Both the position numbers and the translations under genes were made by a program. Of a stretch of DNA of 17,672 bases, positions 1 to 7,536 are shown piece by piece. How positions within the stretch are numbered: position 1 is the stretch's first letter; each line of letters opens with the position of its first letter. The stretch lies in the NCBI GenBank assembly GCA_902476765.1, contig CABSEJ010000057.1, forward strand, positions 1 through 17,672, in the 5' to 3' direction. Source of the stretch: an uncultured Blautia sp. Its GTDB lineage: Bacteria; Bacillota; Clostridia; Lachnospirales; Lachnospiraceae. The notes beneath the pieces were generated by a model, which did not search any database, was not told where the DNA came from, and worked only from the letters and a program-made list of their open reading frames with translations.

Positions 1-3000
1 CCGCCATTATTGGTGCCGCTGTTTCCGTTGTTATTATCTGTGCCGCTGCCATTGCTGTCTCCCGGCACCGGGTCTTCCTTCTCTCCGCTGTCTGCTTCTT
101 TAAGGCCGATTGCATAAGCTCCGCTGGCATCCAGGGTAAAGGTAACCGTACTGTCCTGGGCGATATTCTTCAGATAAGCGTTTTCCTCTGCCATCTGAAG
201 CACAAATACATTCTGTCCGCTGACAGAATCCTCTGCCGTATATACTGCGGTCAAATTCAGTTCCCAGGGCTCCGTACTTCCGTCAGCCAGAATCCGGTAG
301 GCTTCTACGGTAAAGGCCGTATACAGCTGGGCTTCTTTGTCTTCCAGAAGCAGCTTCTCCAGAGCCTCTTCTGTATTGCTGTCTGCGGTTTTCACAAGGA
401 CTCTTACATCATAAGGAAGAGTTTCCTTAATCGTCAGGATTCCGTTTTCTGCAAATTCCTGATTTTTCTTCTGAGCGATTTCATCCTTTACAGCTTCCAG
501 GTCATCGGCTCCTTCTACCATAGCCTGTATATCTGCAGTCAAAGCCTGGTAAGCTTCCTCTGCTGCCTTTACAGCGGCTACGGGGCTGTCATCTGTCAGG
601 TTTTCTTCTGCCGCTGCAAGAGCCTCTGCAATACTGTCTGTAACAGCCTTGGCCTGCTCCTGCTTCGCCAGGTACAGCTCTACATTCGTCAGGGTGGTGT
701 TATATAAGGTCCAGTCCACATAGCCTTTTGCAGTCTCGCTTAATTCCTGAGAAGCCCTGTCTATTTCTGCCAGTGCTTCCTGGGCCTGGGTCAGCATTTC
801 CTGGGAGGTAATGCTTTCCTGAGGCAGATTATTGATAAGCTGCTGGACAGCATTGGCTTCATTCTTGGCTGTACGCAGGGCTTCTGCCTGGGCTTTCAGG
901 CTTTCTGCTCTTTCTGCCAGCCCATCCACACTGTTCAGATAAGCACTGTAGGAATCCATCTGTTCTTCATATTCTGTCAGCCTTCTCTCCACTTCTGCCA
1001 GATTCAGGTCATCTACAGTCTCTGTTCCCATCAGGTAGGATACCAATGGCTCCAGATAAGTCTCCACATAGCCTTCGTACTCTTTAACAACCTCATTGAC
1101 CCGGCTTAATTTATCCAGAAGCTCCGGTCCGCCCTCCATGGCTTTGACCTCAGCTTCAATACCCTGATATTTTCTCAGCATATCCTCCCACGCAGCCTGA
1201 GCCTGGGCTGCTGCAGTCACAGTATCCTGGGTAATGACATAGACCTGGTTTCCTTCTTCATCTGTTGTCACCAAATCCTCCAGGGCAGGCAGGCTGTCCA
1301 CACGGCTCCACAGGTCATCTAATTTCAGGCTCTTCATCTTTCCTTCTGATTCTGTCAGAAGGGCATAGTTGGTTACCTGGGGTTTCAAATCCTCCGGAAG
1401 GGCATCATACATATCCCTTACTGTAATAAGAAATTCCTCATCTTCCAGATAGACGCCTTCCTCCAACTGGCTGATATTATTGATAACATCCTGAACCGCT
1501 GCCTTTTGCAAGGTCTCCAGGGCAGCCTCCGCAGTCTCCAGAATCGTCAGGGCACCTGCATCCTGGACATATTTCTGCTGTGCTGCTGTCAGAGCATTGT
1601 AAGCGTCTCTGGCTCCCTGTATAACTTCCTGGGATTCCAGGGTTACTTCGCCCACTGCATTGATTTTTTCTATTACCTTCCGGACTTCCTTCTGGTCAGC
1701 TATCTGTGTCTGGAGCTCCTCCAGTTTCATCTGGTATGCCTCCTCAACAGACAGGTTTAATTCCTGCCCTTTGATATTAAGGCTTTCTAACTGCTGTACC
1801 AGCTTGTTTACCGCTTCTTCATCTTCCGGTGACACACCGCTCTGTACCAAAGCGTCTACGTTCTGGCGGAAGGCCTCTGCCTCCTGCTGCCATGCAGCTT
1901 CTCTGTCTGCATAGTCCTTGGCATTCTGAAGCTTCTGAAGGTCTTTTACCGCTGCCTTCTTGCTGTCAGACAAACTGTCATATACACTCCAAAGCGCCTG
2001 TACCGCTGTCTGGTCGTTGTCCGCCGGATTCTCTGCCAGGTTCAGGATTTCCAGATTTACATATCTGGCCCCTTTTACATCACTGCAGTCGAATAAATCC
2101 GTTTCTCCCTTATAAGAACGCACCAGTGCCGCAAGGCCTTTGGCACACTGAGTCCTCTCCGCCGCATATGTCATAGAGAGCTCTATGCCGCCCTCATCTA
2201 ATAAAGTGCTTAAAATATTTTCTCCGTTTTTCACAAAGTCTGAAGAAAGCCAGTCCATATCCAGCAGTCCCATAAGAATATGTACCTGGGCATTAGTCCA
2301 GGGGTTGGCAAATCCGTTATAACCTGGGAAAGTCCCGATAAGTGTCTGGCTTCTGGACAGCCAGTCTTCCACTATCTGGATATGCTCCTCCTTATCGGTC
2401 CCCTCTGTAGCCAGGAACAAAGGCTGGAGTGTCATACTTACCATATCATCGGTATCATAGCTATTTTTCAGATTCTCCCAGTTATAACTGCTTAATAAAC
2501 TATCTGCGGTGGTATTGTAACCGCTGCCATAATCTCCGCTGTATAAGGCATATAGCTGATACTGTCCGGCAAAATAATTCCCGTTTGCACTGCTGTGGTT
2601 TGCGAGTATGTCCGCAAGGTCCAGACCCTCTACATTCGTAGCGTCATATCCCATTGCCGTAATCGCCAGAATATCCTTGGATACCGTATTCATATCAAAG
2701 GTCACTGCAGCCAGCTCCTCCTCTGACATTTCCACATACTGGCGCCAGCGTGCGTCTACAATGGCCTCATATAAAGCCTCCTCAGTAATTCCTTCCGGAT
2801 AATACCCGGCTCTGCCGCAGGTAAATGCAAACCAGGGGTCTCCCACATACTGTCCCGGATATTTTTCCACATACATATCCAGAATCTTCACCATGGCAGT
2901 TTCCGCCTGAGCTACAATCTCCGCCTTTTCCTCTTGGGTCAGTTCTGTAGCCTCTACCTCTCCTGCAATAAATTCTGCTGTTTGCCCGTTCTCTGCCCAT

Positions 3001-4262
3001 TCTGCAGTTATCTTCAGCAGATATCCGTTTTCCTTCGCAGTTCCTGTATCTGTATAGACAAAGGCCCCTGCATCATCTGTGAGCAGAGTCACTGTATAGC
3101 CCTCTCTTGGTACTACCTCTAAATTGTTTCTGTTCGCTTCACTTAATTCTGAAGAGGTTTTTCCTCTGACTTCTACCTTACAGGTATCCAGAATCTCCTT
3201 CAGACTCTTCTCTGTGATTTCAGCATTGGTTCCTGTGTATTTTGGTTCTGAAACGGCAACAGGGAAGTACCGCTCAAAGGTGTTGTTCTCTGTATCATAG
3301 GTTACATCTTCCAGAGAAACCTGGTAGGTCAAAGGTATCTCCTCCAGATTAGGCGGAGTGGGAAGGTATTCATCTGCAATGTCTGAACGAAGGAAGGGGT
3401 ATCCCTCATTTGTCACGCCATCCCAGTCCCAGATATTATCAAAGTCGAATCCTGTATAGGTGGAAGTATCCTTTAACTCTTCCTCAGTGCAGGAAGTTCC
3501 CAGACCTCCATCAGTATAGTTATTAGTGTCGATATAGTAGCAGTTGGTAACTGTGCCTACATTTGTAATCCCCACTACTAAACTTGCGGATTCAGGTACC
3601 GTTATTTTTCCTGTATAGATACAGTTTTCAATCGTACCTGCATTCGATAATGCTAGACCGGCTACTTGTATATCATCTCCACTTCCAATTTCATAGTCAA
3701 TATCGAAAAAACAATTCTTAATAACTTTTGAATCTTTCTGATTCCTTACTATATACCCTTGTTTGTTTGCTACTTGGTCGCTTATTGTTCGTTTTCCCTG
3801 GAAAGAACAGTTCTGAATAGTCGCCTTAGCACCATTGGTGACGAATATAACATTATCTGATAAGTCTAGCTCTGTAAAATTTGTGTTTACTAAAGCAGCA
3901 CCGTCACCGGTGATAAGGTTAAACAACGTAGTATTCCAACCTTTTATCGTATGTCCTTGTCCATTAAAATATCCTTTAAAAGTTTTTGCTACTCTTGCCT
4001 CCGGTTTTACCTCAATATCTTTATCTAACAATATGACTTTGTTTTCAAACTTATTGTCCTTCAGTGAATTGTAAAAAAGCAGAAAGTCCTCGTTTGAACT
4101 TATAACGTATGCATTTCGTTCCGCATTCCATAAATCTTCGTAGGTACGTTCCGCACCATAAACCAGGTTGTCACCTAAAAAAATAGTGATTATAATGACT
4201 ACGCTAAGGAAAAAGCCCAGCACAAAGCTGGGCTTAATTCCCGAATATAAATTATTTTTCAT
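1..4262 (-). CDS. Very large secreted modular protein, 3' end beyond window; candidate corrinoid-capture surface protein
   Basis: The frame is open from an ATG at 4262 to the window edge (1,420 codons seen, no stop), so the C-terminus is missing. The start has an AGAGGAAG ribosome site and lies 26 bases after the DUF4430 gene, so the two are co-transcribed. Seen in order: a signal peptide (about residues 1-36); a GLUG/beta-helix-like region (about 60-260) with turns such as GYFNGQGHTIKGW, ATIQNCSF and GTIENCIY; a linker domain; a helical region (about 440-725) containing DPWFAFTCGRAG and NPWTNAQVHILMGL, which resembles an alpha/alpha-toroid (prenyltransferase-like) domain; then helical FIVAR-like repeats (about 725-1300) with the pattern 'ARDAYNALTAAQQKYV'; a beta domain; and a Gly/Asn/Ser-rich linker, as often precedes a wall anchor. 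Control by B12 riboswitches suggests corrinoid binding. That role is inference; the toroid assignment is by eye. Confidence 0.85.
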   Translation of the reverse strand, partial: MKNNLYSGIKPSFVLGFFLSVVIIITIFLGDNLVYGAERTYEDLWNAERNAYVISSNEDFLLFYNSLKDNKFENKVILLDKDIEVKPEARVAKTFKGYFNGQGHTIKGWNTTLFNLITGDGAALVNTNFTELDLSDNVIFVTNGAKATIQNCSFQGKRTISDQVANKQGYIVRNQKDSKVIKNCFFDIDYEIGSGDDIQVAGLALSNAGTIENCIYTGKITVPESASLVVGITNVGTVTNCYYIDTNNYTDGGLGTSCTEEELKDTSTYTGFDFDNIWDWDGVTNEGYPFLRSDIADEYLPTPPNLEEIPLTYQVSLEDVTYDTENNTFERYFPVAVSEPKYTGTNAEITEKSLKEILDTCKVEVRGKTSSELSEANRNNLEVVPREGYTVTLLTDDAGAFVYTDTGTAKENGYLLKITAEWAENGQTAEFIAGEVEATELTQEEKAEIVAQAETAMVKILDMYVEKYPGQYVGDPWFAFTCGRAGYYPEGITEEALYEAIVDARWRQYVEMSEEELAAVTFDMNTVSKDILAITAMGYDATNVEGLDLADILANHSSANGNYFAGQYQLYALYSGDYGSGYNTTADSLLSSYNWENLKNSYDTDDMVSMTLQPLFLATEGTDKEEHIQIVEDWLSRSQTLIGTFPGYNGFANPWTNAQVHILMGLLDMDWLSSDFVKNGENILSTLLDEGGIELSMTYAAERTQCAKGLAALVRSYKGETDLFDCSDVKGARYVNLEILNLAENPADNDQTAVQALWSVYDSLSDSKKAAVKDLQKLQNAKDYADREAAWQQEAEAFRQNVDALVQSGVSPEDEEAVNKLVQQLESLNIKGQELNLSVEEAYQMKLEELQTQIADQKEVRKVIEKINAVGEVTLESQEVIQGARDAYNALTAAQQKYVQDAGALTILETAEAALETLQKAAVQDVINNISQLEEGVYLEDEEFLITVRDMYDALPEDLKPQVTNYALLTESEGKMKSLKLDDLWSRVDSLPALEDLVTTDEEGNQVYVITQDTVTAAAQAQAAWEDMLRKYQGIEAEVKAMEGGPELLDKLSRVNEVVKEYEGYVETYLEPLVSYLMGTETVDDLNLAEVERRLTEYEEQMDSYSAYLNSVDGLAERAESLKAQAEALRTAKNEANAVQQLINNLPQESITSQEMLTQAQEALAEIDRASQELSETAKGYVDWTLYNTTLTNVELYLAKQEQAKAVTDSIAEALAAAEENLTDDSPVAAVKAAEEAYQALTADIQAMVEGADDLEAVKDEIAQKKNQEFAENGILTIKETLPYDVRVLVKTADSNTEEALEKLLLEDKEAQLYTAFTVEAYRILADGSTEPWELNLTAVYTAEDSVSGQNVFVLQMAEENAYLKNIAQDSTVTFTLDASGAYAIGLKEADSGEKEDPVPGDSNGSGTDNNNGNSGTNNG

Positions 4263-4288
4263 ATTCTTCCTCTCAATACTTTTTCTTA

Positions 4289-5113
4289 CTACAAATTATT
4301 AATTGCCTCTTCAATATCCTCTTCTGTACTGTTCAGATTTTTCAGTACTTCTAATCCATCTGCATAAGAAGGACTTGTTTTATTTGCAGCAAGAGCCTTA
4401 ACCAGTTCTGTTCTGTTAGCTTTTGAAATTGCTGTATGTACTTCTGATGGACCGCTCCAATCATAAGTTGTATAGGTATCAGTCTCTACAATAGAAGTCG
4501 GCAGATAGGAATTACTCATACCAATATCAGCACCCATATCAAAGGAGAAGAACATCTCCAGAACTACATTATCATCTGCTAAGATTCCATATTTCTCTAA
4601 ATCTGCAATGCTGGAACCTAAAGTATAGTAGTAAGAGCCATAAGGCTGGGAAGAATCAGCTACAGAGGTCTGATTGTCTACATACATCATCCAGCCGGCA
4701 TAACCTGTAAATTCTTTCTCGGACAGCCATCCGTCCTTTCCGGCATCAGATGTTGGGTCAACCATAATCCTGGTGTCAAAGGCTGCCTCCGGGAAATTTG
4801 CTTTCTGGGCATCTGTCAGACTGAAGGTGGCTGCTTCTGCACACTGCAGTCCGCTGATATAGGAAGTGCTGCCCTGGAAAGGTACATTGTTATCCTCCAG
4901 AATCTCTCCCAGTGTTGTTGTCTCAGGAGTACCTGCCGGAATGGTAAAGTTCACCGGCTCATATACGAATCCGCTGGAAACCAGAGTGGGGGCCGCCATA
5001 AGGGTAAGGGGGTAGGCCTTATCTGTTGTTCCGTCTGCTGCCATAGCCGGTACGCACATAGACACCATCATAACGGTTCCAAGTCCTAATGCTGCTGCTC
5101 TTTTCATTTTCAT
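4289..5113 (-). CDS. Secreted DUF4430 (transcobalamin-like C-terminal) domain protein
   Basis: This 274-residue exported protein starts at an ATG with a strong AGGAGGT site. Residues 1-26 form a signal peptide ending in AMA-A, with no lipobox. The DUF4430-type region runs from about 60 to 195: an opening strand with TTLGEILEDN (66-75), then GWMMYVDNQ (140-148) and the DDNVVLEMFF strand (180-189), which match the family pattern 'GW.YYVNG ... dGDvv...y'. DUF4430 is related to the C-terminal domain of animal transcobalamin and intrinsic factor, which covers one face of bound B12. The last 60 residues are helical and end in an acidic tail. The gene is first in an operon behind tandem cobalamin riboswitches, which supports corrinoid binding. 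There is no visible membrane anchor, so it may be released or held by the large protein encoded next to it. Binding itself is inferred. Confidence 0.85.
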   Translation of the reverse strand: MKMKRAAALGLGTVMMVSMCVPAMAADGTTDKAYPLTLMAAPTLVSSGFVYEPVNFTIPAGTPETTTLGEILEDNNVPFQGSTSYISGLQCAEAATFSLTDAQKANFPEAAFDTRIMVDPTSDAGKDGWLSEKEFTGYAGWMMYVDNQTSVADSSQPYGSYYYTLGSSIADLEKYGILADDNVVLEMFFSFDMGADIGMSNSYLPTSIVETDTYTTYDWSGPSEVHTAISKANRTELVKALAANKTSPSYADGLEVLKNLNSTEEDIEEAINNL

Positions 5114-5157
5114 AGTTATCTACCTCCTATCATGATAATGAAAAATGTAAATAGTTT

Positions 5158-5282
5158 CCGATAAAAGGCTTTTCAAATTCGCCTTTTATCCTTTTCCTGC
5201 TCTTTGCAGGATAATATTACATCAGAGATTTTCTCTCTGGTATAACCCAAACATCTCATATGTTTTTCTAAAAAAGGGTATA
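5158..5282 (-). other. Series of four hairpins in the leader between the riboswitch and the DUF4430 gene
   Basis: Read on the minus strand, four inverted repeats follow each other. The first, at 5282-5242, pairs TATACCC with GGGT-TATA (one bulge) and encloses AAACAT-ATGAG-ATGTTT. The second, at 5239-5223, is CAGAGA/TCTCTG with a 5-base loop. The third, at 5211-5195, is TCCTGC/GCAGGA with a 5-base loop. The fourth, at 5190-5160, is a perfect 10-bp stem GATAAAAGGC/GCCTTTTATC with an 11-base loop. None is followed by a clear T-run in the transcript, so I do not call them terminators. They could stabilise the mRNA or control access to the ribosome site at about 5128-5122. Confidence 0.6.
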
Positions 5283-5335
5283 AAAAATAGACCTCTGCTT
5301 ATGCCTCCAGATGAAATCTTTCTTTACAATCTGTT

Positions 5336-5491
5336 GGTACTTGTGTCCTGACTAAAGCTCAAGCCTACTTGCTGCCCTTCCCGGTTTATTGCACCAGTGG
5401 TATGTGCAGCTTTCGTCGCTTATTACAGTAGGGATAAAACTGTCCTGGAATCTCACCAGACTTCCGGAAACGAAAACCGTTTCTCTGTACC
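5336..5491 (-). promoter_or_regulatory. Cobalamin riboswitch (proximal copy of a tandem pair)
   Basis: On the minus strand the conserved cobalamin-aptamer blocks occur in order: GGTGAGATTCC (5458-5448), CTACTGTAA (about 5431-5423), CCACTGGT (5400-5393), GGGAAGG (about 5382-5376), and a B12-box-like AGTCAGGACACAAG (from 5353). The ends can pair as a closing helix, GGTAC (5491-5487) with GTACC (5340-5336). It lies about 220 bases upstream of the DUF4430 gene. Cobalamin riboswitches normally lower expression when adenosyl- or other cobalamins are abundant. I cannot see a clean terminator directly after this aptamer, so it may act on translation or through the downstream hairpins. Confidence 0.85.
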
Positions 5492-5528
5492 CTTTAGCGA
5501 TTGCTTTCTCATAATGAAATTTTAAAAC

Positions 5529-5565
5529 AAAAAAGGCCCCCGACGTCTCTTTCTGTCAGGAAGCC
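5529..5565 (-). terminator. Intrinsic terminator overlapping the distal aptamer
   Basis: On the minus strand GGCTTCCTGAC (5565-5555) pairs with GTCGGGGGCC (5544-5535) over 10 pairs, including G-T pairs and one bulged T. It is followed at once by six Ts (5534-5529). It sits at the 3' end of the distal aptamer, so it is probably that riboswitch's on/off element. It would also stop any read-through from the LRR gene upstream. Confidence 0.7.
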
Positions 5566-5690
5566 AATAAAAAATAAGCCCTTGCCCCCTGTCATTCTCT
5601 ATACAGTGGACACTGACTCATTATACAGTAGACGATTGTCTGTTTTGGATTCTCACCAAATTTTCCATTCTTTGCCGCCGTAGCTTGCAA
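5540..5690 (-). promoter_or_regulatory. Divergent second cobalamin-type aptamer (distal copy of the tandem pair)
   Basis: The minus strand holds GGAAAATTTGGTGAGAATCC (ending at 5647), then GTCTACTGTATAA (about 5633-5621), CCACTGTAT (5609-5601) and a purine-rich AGGGGGCAAGG (about 5590-5580). This is the same block order and spacing as the proximal cobalamin aptamer. The 3' B12 box is poor: only AGAGACGTC (about 5549-5541) resembles it, and this overlaps the terminator hairpin. I see no convincing closing helix. It is either a decayed copy or a divergent aptamer with different corrinoid preference. The outer limits given are approximate. Confidence 0.6.
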
Positions 5691-5733
5691 ACTGTACGCA
5701 ATATCTGTTTCTTGTTGTTTCGTTTATGCCTAT

Positions 5734-5762
5734 ATCTTACTCGTCATGGCAGATTTTGTCAA
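5734..5762 (-). promoter_or_regulatory. Near-consensus sigma-A promoter of the DUF4430 operon
   Basis: On the minus strand a perfect -35 box TTGACA (5762-5757) and a -10 box TAAGAT (5739-5734) are 17 bases apart. The predicted start of transcription, near 5727, lies about 40 bases before the distal aptamer. The promoter lies just after the stop of the LRR gene, so the B12-controlled operon is an independent unit. Confidence 0.8.
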
Positions 5763-5779
5763 CCCTAGTTTTGTCTTTT

Positions 5780-6595
5780 TTAGGCTATATCCGTAATATA
5801 CTGAACTTTTATCTGATATTCTCTTGCATATTCTTCCATTTTACTGTCTTTTTTGCATTTTATTACACAATTTTTATTGGTAATCCATTCCCCGATTTCT
5901 TCCGGGTCATGGTGGATTTCCAGGCATTCCAGTAAATCGCAGCCATGGAAGGCCCATTTTCCGATTCGTTTTACTTTCTCCGGTATTTTTATGTAGGTCA
6001 GTTTTTTGCATTTTAAAAAGGCGCTCTCACCAATCTCTTCCAGATTTTCCGGAAGAGTCAGGCTGGTAAAGCCGCACTGGTAAAAACCTTTGTCCCCAAT
6101 CCTTTTCAGGGTCCTGGGGAGAGTCACTTCTCTCAGGCTGTCACATTTAAAAAAGCACCGCTCTCCGATTTCCTCCAGGTTCTTAGGAAGCACCAGTTTT
6201 TTCAATCCTCTGCATTCTGCGAAAGCCTGGGAGGGCAGTTTCTTACACCGCCGGTTATCCTGGAAGACCGCCGTCTCCAGCCGTTTGCATTTGGAAAAGG
6301 CGCCGCTTCCCAAGGAAAGAAAGCCGGAAGGAAAGACCGCCTCTCTCAGATTGCTGCATCCTGCGAAGGCTTCCTTTCCGATTCTGGTGATTCTGGGCAT
6401 CTGTGCCCGTCTCAGGGCCGTACAGGAGTAAAAACCCTGGCTTTCAATCAGGGAGACTTCCGGAAGCTGCATTTGTTTTATTTTTATGCAGTTTTTAAAG
6501 GACTCTTTTCCAACGGTATCATAACATTCTTCCAGCCGGAATTCTTCTGCCGCATTTTTCAGAGCCGTTTTTCTATTCAAGGTCTGGTATCCCAT
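5780..6595 (-). CDS. BspA-like leucine-rich repeat (LRR_5) protein without signal peptide
   Basis: This 271-residue protein is made almost entirely of about ten 23-residue repeats of the BspA/Treponema type (LRR_5). They carry the pattern 'IG..aF..C..L..v.lP..l..I', as in IGKEAFAGCSNLREAVFP and IGESAFLKCKKLTYIKIP, from about residue 25 to 250. Many repeats keep a Cys at the same place. Unlike most BspA-like proteins it has no signal peptide, transmembrane segment or anchor, and it is rich in Lys and Arg, so it looks cytoplasmic. The ATG is preceded by AAAAGGA, and no in-frame upstream extension is needed. Its likely role is protein-protein interaction; the partner is unknown. It is probably transcribed from its own promoter and shows no sequence link to B12. 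Confidence 0.85.
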   Translation of the reverse strand: MGYQTLNRKTALKNAAEEFRLEECYDTVGKESFKNCIKIKQMQLPEVSLIESQGFYSCTALRRAQMPRITRIGKEAFAGCSNLREAVFPSGFLSLGSGAFSKCKRLETAVFQDNRRCKKLPSQAFAECRGLKKLVLPKNLEEIGERCFFKCDSLREVTLPRTLKRIGDKGFYQCGFTSLTLPENLEEIGESAFLKCKKLTYIKIPEKVKRIGKWAFHGCDLLECLEIHHDPEEIGEWITNKNCVIKCKKDSKMEEYAREYQIKVQYITDIA

Positions 6596-6635
6596 ATAAT
6601 ACGATAATTCCTTTTCTCTATTTTTGCCAAAGGCA

Positions 6636-6664
6636 ATTATAGCATAAAAAAACCGGCTCTACTT
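6636..6664 (-). promoter_or_regulatory. Possible promoter of the LRR gene
   Basis: A perfect -10 hexamer TATAAT lies at 6641-6636 on the minus strand, about 40 bases before the LRR start codon. The -35 region 17 bases upstream (AAGTAG) is poor. A run of seven Ts lies between the two, so the site may also be the tail of a weak terminator after the AraC gene. Confidence 0.35.
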
Positions 6665-6683
6665 GTCCAAAATGGCTACTTTA

Positions 6684-7523
6684 CTACAAGAGGGGCAGAT
6701 AGATGGATGCTTTTTTTCCCTGATAACGCTCATAAGTAAATCCCCACTTGTCCTTCAGCACTTCATTAGCAGGCAGCCATTCCCAGAAAATATACCGGCA
6801 AAGGCTTCGTACCTCTTCGGCCAGGGCCGGGCCCTGGGCCTCCCCTTTCATTTCAAAAACCGCATATTTTCTCCCCGGTATGGTAACAGGAATCATTCCC
6901 TCCGGAATTTTAGAGGAATCCTTTACCACCGGTCCCAGCAGATAGGTAATCTGGGGATTCTTGGAGTCATGATACCACATGCCAATCAAATCTTTTTTGT
7001 AGCAGTCCATGAAATCCATCTCTTCCTGATTCAGCCTGGGGATTCCATGCTCCAGCCAGTAGGCCGCCTCCTCCAGAAGGTCAAAATAATGACAGTCCTC
7101 AGGAAGGAGGGGCTTTCCCACCATTTCCAGGACAGGTGTCTCCAGAATAGAAATCTGTATCCTGTTTTTGTTATATACCGGGTCTGGGACCACATCCTCC
7201 AGAAGCTGTCCCTTTTCCTTGAAAGCTCTGGCGGGAAAGCCAAATTCCTTACGGAAGGCCTTGGAAAATCCCGCCTCTGTGTCAAAGCCGTAAAGGGCGG
7301 CGGTTTCCGCCACCCCGGCTCCTTCCTGAATTCTCTGCACACTGTGAATCAGCTTTCGCCGCCGGATATAGGCAGCCGGAGAGGTTCCGTAGTATATCCG
7401 GAACAAATGCCGGAAGTGGTCCTGGGAATAGCCGAAGGCTTCTGCCAGGTCTTTAATCTGAATGCCCCTCTCCAGATGTTCTTCTATATAGGCTAAAATT
7501 TTATCTTCGCTGATTTTCTTCAT
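6684..7523 (-). CDS. AraC-family regulator with GyrI-like effector-binding domain
   Basis: This 279-residue transcription regulator has the AraC/XylS double helix-turn-helix at its N-terminus (about residues 5-105): LAEAFGYSQDHFRHLFRIYYG, with the typical 'GTSPAAYIRRRKL', then the second helix pair GFDTEAGFSKAFRKEFG. The C-terminal part (about 115-279) resembles the GyrI-like/Rob-type small-molecule-binding domain, including IPVTIPGRKYAVFEMKG and the end WGFTYERYQG. The order is DNA-binding first, ligand domain last, as in Rob and similar multidrug-sensing regulators. The ATG follows a GAAAGGA site, 13 bases after the upstream reductase fragment, so it may be the last gene of the B12 operon. 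Its ligand and targets are unknown; a corrinoid-related ligand is only a guess from position. Confidence 0.88.
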   Translation of the reverse strand: MKKISEDKILAYIEEHLERGIQIKDLAEAFGYSQDHFRHLFRIYYGTSPAAYIRRRKLIHSVQRIQEGAGVAETAALYGFDTEAGFSKAFRKEFGFPARAFKEKGQLLEDVVPDPVYNKNRIQISILETPVLEMVGKPLLPEDCHYFDLLEEAAYWLEHGIPRLNQEEMDFMDCYKKDLIGMWYHDSKNPQITYLLGPVVKDSSKIPEGMIPVTIPGRKYAVFEMKGEAQGPALAEEVRSLCRYIFWEWLPANEVLKDKWGFTYERYQGKKASIYLPLL

Positions 7524-7536
7524 GCTGTTCCTTTCT

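Noticed and set aside
2782..3000. 72-residue frame on the minus strand inside the large secreted protein
   Set aside because: It is an out-of-frame shadow; the main frame was followed codon by codon here and is unbroken.
5501..5683. 60-residue plus-strand frame between the LRR gene and the DUF4430 gene
   Set aside because: It covers the distal riboswitch and terminator on the other strand and has no ribosome site or protein-like composition.
6626..6640. TTGCC-AAA-GGCAA palindrome as a terminator
   Set aside because: The stem is only 5 bp and no T-run follows on either strand.
6663..7496. 277-residue open frame on the plus strand
   Set aside because: It lies exactly opposite the AraC-family gene, has no family-like motifs or ribosome site, and mirrors its codon structure.
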